Origin: Chara braunii
Taxonomy: Eukaryota > Streptophyta > Charophyceae > Charales > Characeae
Direction of reading: 5' to 3'
Assembly: GCA_003427395.1 (NCBI GenBank)
Contig: BFEA01000030.1
Location: 959,765 to 1,001,106, forward strand
DNA length: 41,342 nucleotides
A program made the translations under genes and the position numbers. Shown here one piece after another: positions 1 through 11,171 of this stretch. The notes beneath the pieces are model-generated. The model did no database searches. It was not told the origin of the DNA and saw nothing but the letters and a program-made list of their open reading frames with translations. Numbering within the stretch: the stretch's first letter is position 1; each line of letters opens with the position of its first letter.

Positions 1-163
1 ACACACAACACACACAAACACACGTAAACACACACACACATAATCACAAACACATGCGCATACATACATATCAATGCACAAACACTCTCAGTCACTCGCA
101 CACAGGCACACACATACACACAAACGCACACACAACACACCTGCACACACATAACTGGGGGCC
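1..163. repeat. CA-rich degenerate microsatellite
   Basis: Mostly alternating CA/AC with interruptions such as CACAAACAC. Low-complexity sequence; the open frames through it encode only His/Thr repeats and are not genes. The next 550 bp (164-718) are G-rich and then anonymous, with nothing I can identify. Confidence 0.85.
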
Positions 164-718
164 TTGGGGGTTGGGGGATGTGGGGGCAGATAGTTTAGAG
201 GGCTTCTGGGTAGGCTTGGGGACTGGTGCTGAGGGGTTGGTCAGTGGTTTGTGGCAGGCCGGTCGGTGTTGGTCTTATTCGGTGGTATAAGAGGTGCTTC
301 GAACGTTGGGGGAATGTTTTTTTTGGTTTTTTAGTGGGGCGCAGGTGCCTAGGGCCACGTGTTCCGGACCTCACGCATCAATTTTGTTTCTCCGAAAAGC
401 GAGGGAGCAACCCATTTTTGCGTTTAACGGGAATTCAATGGGATTTTTTCAGTTTCAATGGGATTCAACGGAAGTTTAATTCCCCCGTTCCCCGTTAAAA
501 AGATACACATACCATGACTTTTCAAACCACAACAAACACATTTCAAAAATTTATAGTAATCTAAAGTTCACCTGATCCTTTCTTTCCTACTTAACTGTTC
601 GCCTTGTATCGGGTGGGTGACTTGATATCCAAAGTGGTCAGAATACCTCCCCGAGATTCACATGGTCTGATGCTTTCAACGCCCCTGTCTCGACGACTGG
701 GTCCTTGACCCCCTTGAA

Positions 719-1252
719 CTAACTTACGTAAAATCGTTCAACCTTAATGAGCTTATGGTGATGTTTTGACTGATTGCTCTTACTATCATCGTCACTACCG
801 GAATCTCCTTCCTTCCTCTTCTTTTTTTTATCTCGGCCTTCGGGCGACTCAGAAAACGTAGCAATCACCAGTCTCTCGAAATGGTTCCAACTTGTGGCTT
901 CAGAGACCAACTTTGTTACATCATCACGCACGTCTATATGCATCCATGACATCACTATTTTCAACATCGTATGCTCACTCCACTAATGAGCAGCACCCAA
1001 TTGCTCGAAAGTTGAAAGAAATTATACAACATTATCTTCATTGAAAATCGACACCTCGATCTTAGGAGTTGCAGCCGCACCTTTCGATCTTGCACGTCTA
1101 TATACACCCATGACATCACTATTTCAACATCGTCTGCTCACTCCACTGTTGAGCAGCAGCCAATTACTCAAAAGTTGAAAGAACTTATACAACATTGTCT
1201 TCATTGAAAATTGGTGTCTCGGTCTTAGGAGTTGCAGCCAGTCTTTCGATCT
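719..1252 (-). pseudogene. Decayed retrotransposon gag-like coding fragment
   Basis: Read on the minus strand, this holds an 82-codon open frame (967-719). It contains WMHIDVRDDVTKLVSEATSW followed by a Lys/Glu/Asp/Ser-rich, hydrophilic tail, which resembles the capsid-like part of plant Ty3-type gag proteins. The same frame continues upstream (968-1085) through two in-frame stops, with FNEDNVV, FLSTFEQLGAAH and WSEHTMLK. At both stops the expected codon is Gln (CAA to TAA, CAG to TAG). A second, tandemly duplicated copy of the upstream part lies at 1093-1252 and keeps CAACAG (QQ) before WSEQTMLK, which supports the reading. No zinc knuckle, protease or reverse transcriptase is visible nearby. 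The gag assignment rests on sequence style and stop-codon logic, not on a diagnostic motif. An unrelated decayed gene is the alternative. Confidence 0.42.
929..1252. repeat. 164-bp tandem duplication (2 copies)
   Basis: Units 929-1092 and 1093-1252 both start CACGTCTATAT and share CATGACATCACTATTT, TTGAAAGAA and TTAGGAGTTGCAGCC. They are diverged by scattered substitutions and small indels. The duplication lies inside the gag-like fragment, and both copies carry the same early TAA, so that stop predates the duplication. Confidence 0.85.
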
Positions 1253-1282
1253 TATCTCCGAGGTAGTCGTAACGGCGCTACC

Positions 1283-1616
1283 TGTCTAGAGTTTTGGCGC
1301 TCGTTTTTTTCGCAAAAGGCGAAAGCTCTCCCCGCCATGTCACGCATGAGTTAAACAAAAACAAAACAAGAGACAACTCGGAAACGACGCACAATAACCC
1401 CGCAAACCGTCGAGATGAGCGCGGTTGCGTCGTCCCTTCGCCACTCTAACCGAGTGCGCCAGTTGTACTTCTTGCGGTCCCCTTCGACAGGATAGGTTCT
1501 CGCGGGGCACAAGTTACCTTCCCTAAGGGGTTGTCACCACCCTTAGGGACGTATCCCTACCGAGGTATTGACCCACACACGAAAGTTTTTAGATGCAATC
1601 GCATAGGTAGATACAC
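1283..1616. repeat. 334-bp direct repeat, left copy
   Basis: Matches 1995-2328 at a constant offset of 712 bp with no net indel. Shared blocks include TCTCCCCGCCATGT-like sequence, GAGTTAAACAAAAACAAAAC, ATAACCCCGCA, CGTCCCTTCGCC and TTTTTAGATGCAATCGCATA. It begins TGTCTAGAG and ends near ATACACA, so TG...CA ends and an LTR-like role are possible. The 378 bp between copies has no protein motif, primer-binding site or polypurine tract that I can see. It is either a miniature LTR (TRIM-like) element or a plain segmental duplication. Confidence 0.8.
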
Positions 1617-1994
1617 AAAGACTGTTATTGGACTTACTACCTTCCGTCATCTCGTTGTGAGAAGATTAACCTGCAAGCAATAAGGCGTAAAGGTAAGAAG
1701 TCAAAATGACTTGCAAGGCCTATCAAATATCAACCTATAAAATCGATGTCAAATTTTCATATTGTTCGTCGAGGTGAGCGGAAGATGATCAATTCATACC
1801 TTGTCCTTTAAGGAAGTAACATTAATAAAAGAAGATAGATCTCTCTATCTTTTAAAGGCAGGTTTGATAACGGATCGTCATCATACATTTTCAAAAGATG
1901 TCAGTTTTGAATCAAAGGCATTTAATAAAATATCTGAGTGTCGTTCCACCAGGGACAACGATAAGTCGTCGTTATCCCCATCAACGACGTCACT

Positions 1995-2328
1995 TGTCTA
2001 GAGCTTTGGCTCCCGCCTTTTTCGCAAAAGACGAGAGCCCTCCCCGCCATGTAACGCAAGAGTTAAACAAAAACAAAACAAGAGACAACTCGAGAATGAC
2101 GCAAAATAACCCCGCAGACCGTGGAGATGGGCGCGGCTGCATCGTCCCTTCGCCGCTCTAGCCGAGTGCGTCAGTTATACTTCATGCAGTCCCCTTCGAC
2201 ATGATAGGTTCCAGTGGGGCACAACTTACCTTCCCTGAGGGATTGTCACCACCCTTAGGGATGTATCCTTACTGAGCTACTGACCCACGTACAAAAGTTT
2301 TTAGATGCAATCGCATAGGTAAATACAC
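1995..2328. repeat. 334-bp direct repeat, right copy
   Basis: Partner of 1283-1616, with many substitutions between the two, so the duplication is old. The sequence after it (2329-2600) is AT-rich and holds nothing I recognise. Confidence 0.8.
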
Positions 2329-2607
2329 TTAGTTAATGCCAGGCGGACTCAAGCATCGTCCATTCGTTAGGGCACTAATCTCCTAAGTACAATGCGTACG
2401 TCGGTCGACTGGATGGTCTCAACCAAACAGATTTGTCAGCTATTTTGTCTTGATAAATTAAGCAAATAAAAACATTAAAAATAGCTAATTTATCACACCA
2501 TAAATAGGTAAACCACACAAAAATTGAAACCAAATGTCTAGAGGAGTTTTAAAAAATTACTATTAAGACTGAAAAAATAAAAAAGAACGACTATTTTTTA
2601 TGAAAAG

Positions 2608-3190
2608 TCATTCATTCCAGCCTACCGCCGACCTAAGATTAGACATGATCGGATTTATCTCCATACATTTATAATATTCTCGGATGGCAGGCTGCTTTAC
2701 GAATGATTCTTGATTAGGTGCATTACTTGAAGTATTGCATGTCTCTCCATCTAGGAAGTGGTCAAGGGTATTCCTCCTCGCCTGATCACAAAACTCGGAT
2801 CTCGAAAATCGGGTCATCTCCATCGAATCGATAAAGTACCCCTTCATAAAACAGTNCATTCTGGGTCGATAACATGGCCGACTCCTAAAGCAACGAACCC
2901 CCATTCCAGATACTCCTTGGAGAAAGAGAATGTGTCCATTGCGAGTAACTTTNAGTTATTATCATTTCTTCTAAATTTGCATGTCTCTCCATCTAGGAAG
3001 TGGTCAAGGGTATTCCTCCTCGCCTGAGCACAAAACTCGGATCTCGAAAATCGGGTCATCTCCATCGAATCGATAAAGTACCCCTTCATAAAACAGTCCA
3101 TTCTGGGTCGATAACATGGCCGACTCCTAAAGCAACGAACCCCCATTCCAGATACTCCTTGGAGAAAGAGAATGTGTCCATTGCGAGTAA
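2608..3190 (-). pseudogene. Possible frameshifted gene fragment, unknown product
   Basis: On the minus strand one frame reads MDTFSFSKEYLEWGFVALG and GVGHVIDPEWTV (about 3182-3090). A shift of one base continues as YEGVLYRFDGDDPIFEIRV with CSGEEEY before a stop. A competing third frame (2904-2608, and 3146-2844 in the second copy) is open for about 100 codons. The overlap of several plausible frames suggests a decayed or mis-assembled coding sequence. I do not recognise the protein. The region is duplicated in tandem, so the same reading appears twice. Confidence 0.2.
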
Positions 3191-3216
3191 CTTTTAGTTA
3201 TTATCATTTCTTCTAA
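2737..3216. repeat. 242-bp near-identical tandem duplication with N bases
   Basis: Units 2737-2978 and 2979-3216 both start GCATGTCTCTCCATCTAGGA. They look identical apart from one T/G difference (GCCTGATCAC versus GCCTGAGCAC), the two N positions (2856, 2953) and the last few bases. Such identity next to N bases suggests either a very recent duplication or an assembly overlap that was not collapsed. Confidence 0.9.
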
Positions 3217-5330
3217 GTTCAGGGTAACTTGGAAGAAAAAAAATCGAAAGAGAATGAAAATCATTTGAACAGGTATAAGTAGATAAGGTCATTCGGGATA
3301 TAACTAAGTTCATTCGGGTAACTTGGACGAAAAACTAAGTTTATTTGACCTTATCTGCTTTATTTCAATCGAATATGTTTTACGGTATACACAGAATTAA
3401 CGTTTTTCGTAACAACGAATCTCTTTTGACATGAAGACAAGTGAGAAGTAAAAGGAAGACAACCATTTTCTCTTTTGTCAAATAGGCATAATCAATCTCC
3501 TTTGCAAGCATTTTTTTATCTACTTGCACAGAACGCAAAAGAGACAAATTCAAACGAACCAGTACAGTCTCAAACTCAAGTCAGGCTTTTTCATTCACAT
3601 GCATGACTCGCACAACTTTTCTCTACCTTTTCTTTGAACATTCAAACCGAACAGGGTCAAGCAAAGTGTGGGTTCAGACAGGTGGGAAGGAAAATTTGAG
3701 TCAATTAACTAACCTTGAGTGGAGTTTGATCCGGCTCACTCAAGAAAGTCGAGTAATATTTCAAATTTAAAAAGATGATCGTCGTTGAAGTCCGAAGTAT
3801 GATGTCCATAACTCCCTCAGTTGTAGTCGTACCACTGAGAGACGGCCCACGTCTAGAAGTTGGGCTCGCTGAAGCGACCTAAGTGGGGTAAACCTCAAAA
3901 GAGGATGTACTCGAAATTAAGTCTCACGCAATTCCGGCGTCCCAACGGCACCACGTCCCCCAAGGATGGTCCCAAAACAAGCAACAGGCCAAAGCCTCTT
4001 CCTATCACTGCGTCTGACCCCGACTCGGTCCCACTTGGTCCCAAAATGGTCCCAAGTGGTCTCGGGCGGTCCCACACCATCGCCCTCAATACCGAATCAT
4101 CCCAAATATCAATATTGCTTGCACCGTGCACTGCAAAAAAAAAATAAAGGTGACCCCCAACGTTAAATCGCAAGTACCGCAAGCCCCAACAATCACTGTG
4201 TGCACTCACTCCATATCGCGTTATCAGTCCACGCACCAATATTGCACAGTCCAAGTACGCACTAGTGCCACAAAAAACACAACAGCGGACCACCACTCAT
4301 CACGCCATCAACCAGTACCATGGCTGCCCCACACCACCACCGCCGGATCATACAAAAAAAAAAATGGCTCCACCGCAATGCAAAATATCGGCAACATTTT
4401 CCCTCACAATAGTGTCGTCGACGCGCCTTCAATCGGACAGCATAACCTTAGCAAAAATAATGCTGCTACTGCCAAACGTACAACATTTCGCCACTGTTCA
4501 GCGTTGTTGGACGCGCCGCAAACTCCGCAGCATAATACTTGTAAAAAAATATATAATGTCGATGTCGTACAATTCCAGTAGTAGAACCCTACTAAATGGG
4601 GTATGCCATGCCGTGTCGTTGGCCCTTGGCGCAGCCTCACTGCCACAATGTGGAACAATGACCCGGCCCCAACAAAGAAGGGCCGGCTGGCGCAGCACCA
4701 GCCTAACGCTGAGGCATAATGACCCCAACGTTGGCTATGGCTGCCCCTCTCCTCACTCCTGTTGACCGCAAGTGCCTTCACCTTCTCCAACAGCATCTCC
4801 TCACAACAGCAGACAACCAGCACTCACACAAGTGAATGCCCCAGCAACACTGCCACAATTGTGAGGCTGCTGGGTGGAATGCTGGATTTTATAGCTGCTG
4901 ATCAACACTTCTTCACCCAGGTGAAAATCGTAACTCACCTGGGGCCCTTGATCTGGGCCAACATCAAGGGTCTAGTGCGGCCGCAGCACAACCTCACACT
5001 TAGGGAGGCAGTTACTTTCAACTGCCTCCTTTTTACTTTCCCCTTTTCCCCCGTACCCAACATTTTTTCAGTGCAAGTACATTGAAGAAGTGGTTGTACT
5101 CAGCCACTCTTCTACTTGACCTTTCAACTTACAGACCCGGTCTGAGTGGTCACACTCAAACCAGTAGGCTTGTATCTGGGTCATAACCGCGGCCACATTC
5201 GCAGCCGTTACCCCTTCCCCTTCGTTTTTTTTCTCTTCTCTTTTTCCTTTTTTTTCGATTTCCTCGGGAAAAGCAACTCATTTTTTTTTTAAAGAAACGA
5301 GCAGTCACCCTTCCCCCTGCATTTCACATG
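3217..5330. other. Intergenic, no gene recognised
   Basis: 3217-3850 is AT-rich with short repeats (CATTCGGG, GTAACTTGGA). 3966-4076 holds five copies of GGTCCCA spaced 10-60 bp apart. 4100-5080 is mixed sequence with open frames on both strands that show no family motif. 5220-5300 is T-rich. I see no RNA gene here. Confidence 0.5.
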
Positions 5331-5739
5331 GTCGAACTAGAGTCAAGCTCACGAGGTTTTCCCCCCTCCTGCCCCGCGCTTCCGTACGTGGGCGTCAATG
5401 CTGCCAGGTACAGGTGACGGTCTGCAGCCTGTTCTTCAAGTGAACGGATGCATAATTTCACCCATAAGGACAAGGGGGCGGAAGACCACAAAATGTGGCG
5501 ATGTATACTTCTCTGCCCTAGCGGCAGATTCATTCGATTTTGCTCATCCTATCGATGGAAGTACCAAGCGTCCATCCCCAAGGTTGGAAACTTACCTGTT
5601 GGTCGTCTCGTACCCAATCGTCGAGGTGCCATTGACGAAGTTGACGACTTACCTGTCTATCGGCGCGTTGCTCGTCCTCAATGGAACTAGTGGGAGCCAG
5701 TCACCTGCCAGGTAAGACCCTTTTCCCTCTCTCTCTCTT

Positions 5740-5781
<42 letters not shown>

Positions 5782-7525
5782 ATTAGTCAGACTAGGATGA
5801 GGTATTCAAACAAGGATGTAGTGGGCTTATATAGGCAGAAAAAGGTATACCTGACCACTCCCTATTTCCAAAACCTCGCCTAGGTTTCGATAGAGCTCCC
5901 GCAATCGGTAGGGCAACCTCCCACAAAGGCCTTGGTACGGATTACGGTTTTCAATCTCGCCTGTTGCCTTCCTCTCCAAGCCAATGGACTAGACTGAGAA
6001 TAAGAAGGGCAGAAGGAGAAGAGTTGAAGTACAAGGATGGTGCACTCAGACTCACGTAAGAGGGTTTTGATTCCTCGGTGCACTTGAGGGTCTCGCAATG
6101 GTGGCCAAGCACACAATAATACCGCCAGATTGAAGTCAAAATGTCGAATATTTACCTCCTGACGGTCCTCCAAATCGCAGCAATATCTTGTGTGTAGCAT
6201 TTGACCACTCCTTCGAGTTGGCATCAATCCCTCCTGTCAAGACGTTGCTACGCAACCTAAGAAAGACTGCACTCAAAATAAAGCACACTTGTTTGCTCTA
6301 CCTGAATGCAGACAAATGCGTAGCAGTATGCTGCAGATCTGTGTATTCAACAATATACAGCGTTGGCTGTTATCATCAAACCGTATGCATCTGCATCGAC
6401 ACCCCGTGCCACAGCAGCAAACAGCGGCAGATACGATGAGGAAGGTGGCGTCGTTGTGCAGCAGAAGTAACAGGTCCTCCAAAAAGCAAGTCTGACCATC
6501 ATAATGCAAACGGAGTTTGCCCACCTCACCGGTGCTGAGTACTCAGACAGTCTTACCAAAACAAATACCGCAGATGCAGTGCAACAGTGGAGCAGTTGTT
6601 CACAACACAAATAATACAACAAGTGTTTAACCCATACAGACAAATCCCCGCGATGCACAGTTTCTGCACAGTAACGAGAATCAACTGTCATACTCCTCAA
6701 TATACATGACACTCAGTAAAATCCGGTCGTCACCAAAGGTACGACAGCAAAAGACTTCCTTCTCAGATGTTGTCCTTACTAATTTTTTCTCTCTTACTCC
6801 CGCTCTACTCACTAAACCACCATTCTGGTTGCGCCAATGCTCATCTATTTGACACCTCCTCGCACTTCATTCCTCTTCTGACTCTTCTTCTACTTGCTTC
6901 CGTCTCATTCCTACTACAGGTCCGGATTCGTCAACCCTCAACCCCCCCACGTAAACTATTTATTGATTGTGTCGCAACCATGCAGTTTAGAATTGGCTGC
7001 ATTCGAACAAAATATACCTTCCCGCCTTGCGTTCTAATTGAGGTATATGCAAAACGCAGTGGTTTTTAACAAGGAGAAAATACAGCGTTCACAACAGTCA
7101 TGCCCAATCTGAAGACCTTGCAGCATTGTCCATCAATAGTACGTGGTCATCGCGGTGACCAAGGTTGAAGCTCAGGTAGCAGCGGCGCAATGATATCAAT
7201 CAGCAAGTAGCAAGATGACAGGATCTCAGCGCCAGCAACAACTCAACTTACCGGCGAAGACAGCTTGACAAATAACTTATGCCCAACAACCACCCCTTGA
7301 TCTTCGACATCAATCGCTCTAGGAGCCTAAACTCAGGATAGCTTGCTAAGGAAATTGGTATGATATATTCACACCGACTGTTTTTCGTACTCAAAATAAA
7401 GCTACACTAGGCTTTGCTTCCTATGCCCCACGCACCGTCTCTCATTTCACTACGTCGTCTTAAGATACCCACGTTGTTTTCGATCAGGCGCACTGCTCCG
7501 CGATGCTCCGATTTACTCTAGGTTT
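5331..7525. other. Intergenic, no gene recognised; CA microsatellite at 5745-5778
   Basis: Several frames of 60-120 codons exist on both strands, but none has a recognisable domain or consistent codon pattern. A (CT)n-(CA)n microsatellite lies at 5727-5778. The sequence around 5709 (CAGGTAAGACC) matches a splice-donor consensus but has no supported exon. Confidence 0.45.
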
Positions 7526-7925
7526 CTCAAGTCATTTCACAAAGTGGGGCTAGAACGAGAGGTAGGCAAGAATGAACAGAATGTAAGTACGAGGCCCATG
7601 ATCTCCATGCCAATACATTCTCTGACCTTCGTATGCAAATCGCCCTGCCTAACACCCCAACACGACCTTCTGTATTTCCTATACAACCCACTCTTTCCCC
7701 TTTTGAGCCTCATATGCGCCCGCACACACGTCCTTACCCCGAAGCCCACCATCACCGCAAAGAATAGCTCGACAACAAAAATCGAGCTTGACCGTGTGAT
7801 GTTAGACACTCTCCGAGTGATCCCTCGATAGAGCAAAGGCAAGGAATATGATTGCAAGGAACAAGAAAGAAAATCACAACTTCGAGCGTTCGTATCACGA
7901 CCAACGCCATGCCTCCTCTCTCCAT

Positions 7926-7985
7926 ATGTGCACAATGAAAGTGAATCTCTCACTAAGACTCGGAAAGATACAGCGCAGATTGACC
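7926..7985 (-). repeat. 74-bp family, diverged copy
   Basis: TGTGCACAATGAAAGTGAATC followed by ACTCGGAAAGATAC matches the family order TGTGCAAAAtGAGaaTGAATC...ACATGGAAAGATAC. The far end is not recognisable. Confidence 0.55.
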
Positions 7986-8012
7986 GCCTGCCCCCCCGAG
8001 CACCACTGGGTA

Positions 8013-8056
8013 AACGAAAAGTGAATGAATCTTCTACTAGAATATGAAAAAATTCA
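8013..8056 (-). repeat. 74-bp family, partial copy
   Basis: AACGAAAAGTGAATGAATC then TTCTACTAGAATATGAAAAA matches the first half of the family. It lies 90 bp from the previous copy and in the same orientation. Confidence 0.5.
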
Positions 8057-8516
8057 CTCCTTTCCCTGCACGCAGCCCTCACAGCCCATAGCGGCCGAAC
8101 AAGTGGTCCGATTCAAGATCTGTCATGGCCAATGTGCTCAGAATGCATCAGAACCCCACCTTAGTATCTTTCCTCACCAGTTTTCGTTAAGAAACGAGTG
8201 AGATGCATTTTTTTCCACCCTGACCATTTCTCTCTTCTCCTCTCAGGACTCCATCGCGCACCCCTTTTTTCTTTTACCTCACTTCCTACTCACTTCCGCC
8301 TTTGTCTGAGTGCAGAGTCGAAATCACAATGACCAAGGTAACCTCTTCTCGTACTCGATTTCATCAAGGATCGGGCCAGATATGGCTTTTCTTCACTTTT
8401 GCCATCTCCTCTCCTCCAATACCTTTGCGCACGTCTCTTCGCTCGTAGCACATCTCCTACTAACTCTCCCTTTAACCCGACTGTAGATTCGGAGTCGTAA
8501 GCCCTGAGAACGCCCG

Positions 8517-9166
8517 ATTTAAGTCTTCACTTGTTCGTTTCCATAGAGAAATGAACGAGATCAGAACTCTCTCGTCCAACCATGCTCGTTCCCTCCTCCA
8601 TCCCTGACTTCACCCAGTGCGAAATCACGCCTAGATTCAGTTTCCTTTTACTTGCCTTTCTCCCCATCGCTAGCTTCTTCCTCACCTGCAAATGGGTATG
8701 GCGCGACTTCCCGACAGGGTTCAATTTACGTTGCCGGCGGTATTCCGCTCTCTCTACTTCGCGGCAAGCCAGAACAACGCATTTCAACGGCCAGCAGGTC
8801 CGCTGTCTTGAGGGAAGACTCTGAAAGGATCAATTACCAGGCGGTTTGGTTAGTGTTTCGCCTCTATACCCAAGTGCGACGAACGCTTTGCACGTCAATA
8901 TTGTAGGGCTCCCCCCCTTAGCGCCCCTGACGCCAATTGTCATGAGCTATGTGCTAGTCCAGACACCACAAAGGATCTTCCTCGATACAAATAGCAGGGT
9001 GGTGGTCGTGGAAGTCGGAATCCGTTGAGGAGTGCCTAACAACTCACCCCCCATACTTTGCCAGGCCCGAAAAGGGATGGTGCTGAGCGCGCGTCCTATA
9101 TTCGACCGCCGTAGCAGCTCGAGCAGCCAGGGCGCAGGCTTGATGCGAGCCTTGCAGCGTGAGCCT
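8517..9166. repeat. 650-bp tandem duplication, unit 1
   Basis: Begins ATTTAAGTCTTCACT and ends CTTGCAGCGTGAGCCT, and is immediately followed by unit 2. The two units align along their whole length with scattered substitutions and a few short indels. The sequence between 8056 and 8516 is C/T-rich and anonymous. Confidence 0.92.
8846..9028 (+). other. Reading frame conserved between the tandem units (unit 1)
   Basis: About 60 codons that end at a TGA shared with unit 2. The frame contains PLYPSATNALHVN, TPIVMSYVLVQTPQR and TNSRVVVVEVGIR. There is no indel against unit 2 across this stretch, although other parts of the unit do contain indels. No ATG in a good context opens the frame. If it is coding, it would be a terminal exon. 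I do not recognise the protein. A different frame is also open in the first half of the unit (MLVPSSIPDFTQ with a hydrophobic FSFLLLAFLPIASFFL segment). Confidence 0.25.
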
Positions 9167-9815
9167 ATTTAAGTCTTCACTCGTCCGTTTCCGTAGACAA
9201 ACGAATGAGATCAGAGCTCTCTTGTCCCACCATGCTCATTCCCTCCTCCATCCATGACTTCACCCGACGCGAAATCACGCGTAGATTCAGTTTACTTTTA
9301 CTGGCCTTTCTCCCCCTCGCTAGCTTCTTCCTCGCTTCCAAATGCATCTGGTGCGACTTCCCGACAGGGTTCATTTACGTGGCCAACGGTATTCCGCTCT
9401 CTCTGCTTCGCAGCAAGCCACAACAATGCACTTCACCGGCCAGCAGCTCCGCTGTCTTGAGGGAAGACTCCGAAAGGATCAATTACCAGGCGTTTCGATT
9501 AGTGATTCGCCTCTATACCCAAGTCCGACAAACGCTTTGCATGTCAATGTCGCTGGGTTCTTCCCCGTAGCGGCCCCGACCCCAATTATCATGAACTATG
9601 TGCTAGTCCAAACACCACAAAGGATGTTGCTCAAGACAAATAGCAGGGTGGTGGTGGTGGAAGTCGAAATCCGTTGAGGAGTGCCTAACAACTCACCCCC
9701 TACACTTTGTCCGCCCCGAAAAGGGGTGGCGCTGAGCCTGCGTCCTATATTCAGTCGTCGTAGCAGTTCGAGCAGCCAGGGTACGGGCTTGCTGCGAGGC
9801 TTGCAGCGTGAGCCT
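9167..9815. repeat. 650-bp tandem duplication, unit 2
   Basis: Directly abuts unit 1 at the same 15-bp start and ends at the same CTTGCAGCGTGAGCCT. Divergence from unit 1 is moderate, so this is a real older duplication rather than an assembly error. Confidence 0.92.
9480..9677 (+). other. Reading frame conserved between the tandem units (unit 2)
   Basis: Counterpart of 8846-9028: PLYPSPTNALHVNVAG, TPIIMNYVLVQTPQR and TNSRVVVVEVEIR, then the same TGA. The substitutions between units include both silent and replacement changes, so the sequence alone does not prove selection. The upstream frame in this unit again starts MLIPSSIHDFTRRE with a hydrophobic stretch FSLLLLAFLPLASFFL, so the same two-frame layout is duplicated. 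Confidence 0.25.
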
Positions 9816-9998
9816 AGCTGAAGCAGGTTCCGTTGCCGGTCTCGATGTTAGTAGCAAATATTCAAATGAGAATTTTGAAGACCAAAGTGGAAAAGGATTC
9901 CTATGGGAACAGGCGCTGGGACAACCTGCCACACAACCAACACTGCGGTAGCTCCCCACAGGTGGCCCAAAAGCCCCACCCAGGCATAGTTCACCATC

Positions 9999-10445
9999 TT
10001 GAGGGCTCCTGCGGGCGTGCTCACACTTGAACCTTACACAAAAGACTGTGGGTGGCAGATTGTACACTTGCGACGACCCCCGCCACCCAGGTTCCCTTCC
10101 GCCTCGTGGGCTAATTACCCACTGGCTCGCATGCACGATGAACTCCTCGGTCCGAGTTTCAAGACAAGCAGGATAAAGGAATTTTGTCGGCATCCTGAAC
10201 ACGCAGGAACCCATAGGTCAGCCAAAAAGAGGCTCGCACTCAAGGTCCTCGACTGCCTCGACGGCACCCAAGTTTCGTGTCATGTCCGATTTAAGGACGG
10301 CCAAAGCATAAAGATAAAAAATAACGACGATAAAATAATAAAATATTTAAAAACGAATAACGTCGAAAAACGACGGGCGAGGAAAATGAAACCGCTAGTA
10401 CCTCTCCGGTCCCACTGGTGGCAAAACCAAAAAGGGGGCGAATAG
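9999..10445 (+). other. Uncertain open frame of about 148 codons, unknown product
   Basis: The frame runs from an alternative start at 9999. Its C-terminal half is rich in Lys/Arg/Asn (RIKEFCRHPEHAGTH, KKRLALKVLDCLDGTQ, KIKNNDDKIIKYLKTNNVEK, then RRARKMK). The second half has a more protein-like composition than its neighbours, but I recognise no domain and see no ATG-anchored start. It could be a gene fragment or a chance frame. Confidence 0.15.
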
Positions 10446-11040
10446 CCCTAACAGGTCCTTAACCCCTTGGCCTCTTCAAACCGTTTCATTACTCTCGCAG
10501 TCGCCCGCTAGCCTCGATCCCTGAATCTCCCAAATAAAAGTCTAACACCGTAACCAATAGTGTTAGGCCCAAGGCTGAGTTTAGCACTAGCGGACACCTA
10601 TATAATCTGGTACCACGCAGCGTGGGGGCTTACCGAACGTTCCAAAGCCACACTTCGGCCTATCAACCGAATCCATGGTTGTCAAGCCTCATGCCTACCA
10701 CGCCTTTATTCCTTCGCATACTCTAACCATTACTCAATGTCACATTGTCGTCGATGCTGTCCTTCGCACGAGCGCACATGTCACGGTCAAGCGTACCAGT
10801 CAAAAAAATATATCATTTAATTCTTAGTTTAATCAAAAAATGAAATTTAGCTGGCAACCGCGCCAACTCTTCAATCATCAAGCAGAAAAAAAAAGATCAC
10901 GTGCGTATTAAATATGTGCGTCCACACACACTCTACCTTTAACCAACCACTCAGTCAGCGTAATTGAAACATAACCGCGTCGCACGCCACGTCCTTAAAT
11001 CTCTGAATCAACTATTCCTCTGTCACTTGCAAAAACCAGG
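10446..11040. other. Intergenic, nothing recognised
   Basis: Mixed-composition sequence without a gene. A TATA-like CTATATAATC at about 10598-10607 has no supported transcript. Confidence 0.4.
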
Positions 11041-11044
11041 GCGG

Positions 11045-11062
11045 ATACCCTTGTAAGGGTAT
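11045..11062. repeat. Palindrome ATACCCTT-GT-AAGGGTAT, copy 1
   Basis: Perfect inverted repeat with 8-bp arms around a GT centre. The same core recurs 130 bp downstream. Confidence 0.85.
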
Positions 11063-11171
11063 TCTCACCGACAACGCGCGTCGCTCATCCGAGTGGGGGG
11101 TCAACTTTTCCTCGTGCACTCACTGTTAACTATGGGTGCGGCCTCGTAGGGTGTGATATGCAAAAAGTACG

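Noticed and set aside
54-290. His/Thr-rich 78-codon frame at the window start
   Set aside because: Translation of a CA microsatellite.
5709-5716. Splice donor CAG-GTAAGA
   Set aside because: No coding exon on its left side could be supported.
7537-8082. 181-codon minus-strand open frame
   Set aside because: It spans two 74-bp family copies and has no motif or biased codon pattern; length alone is not enough.
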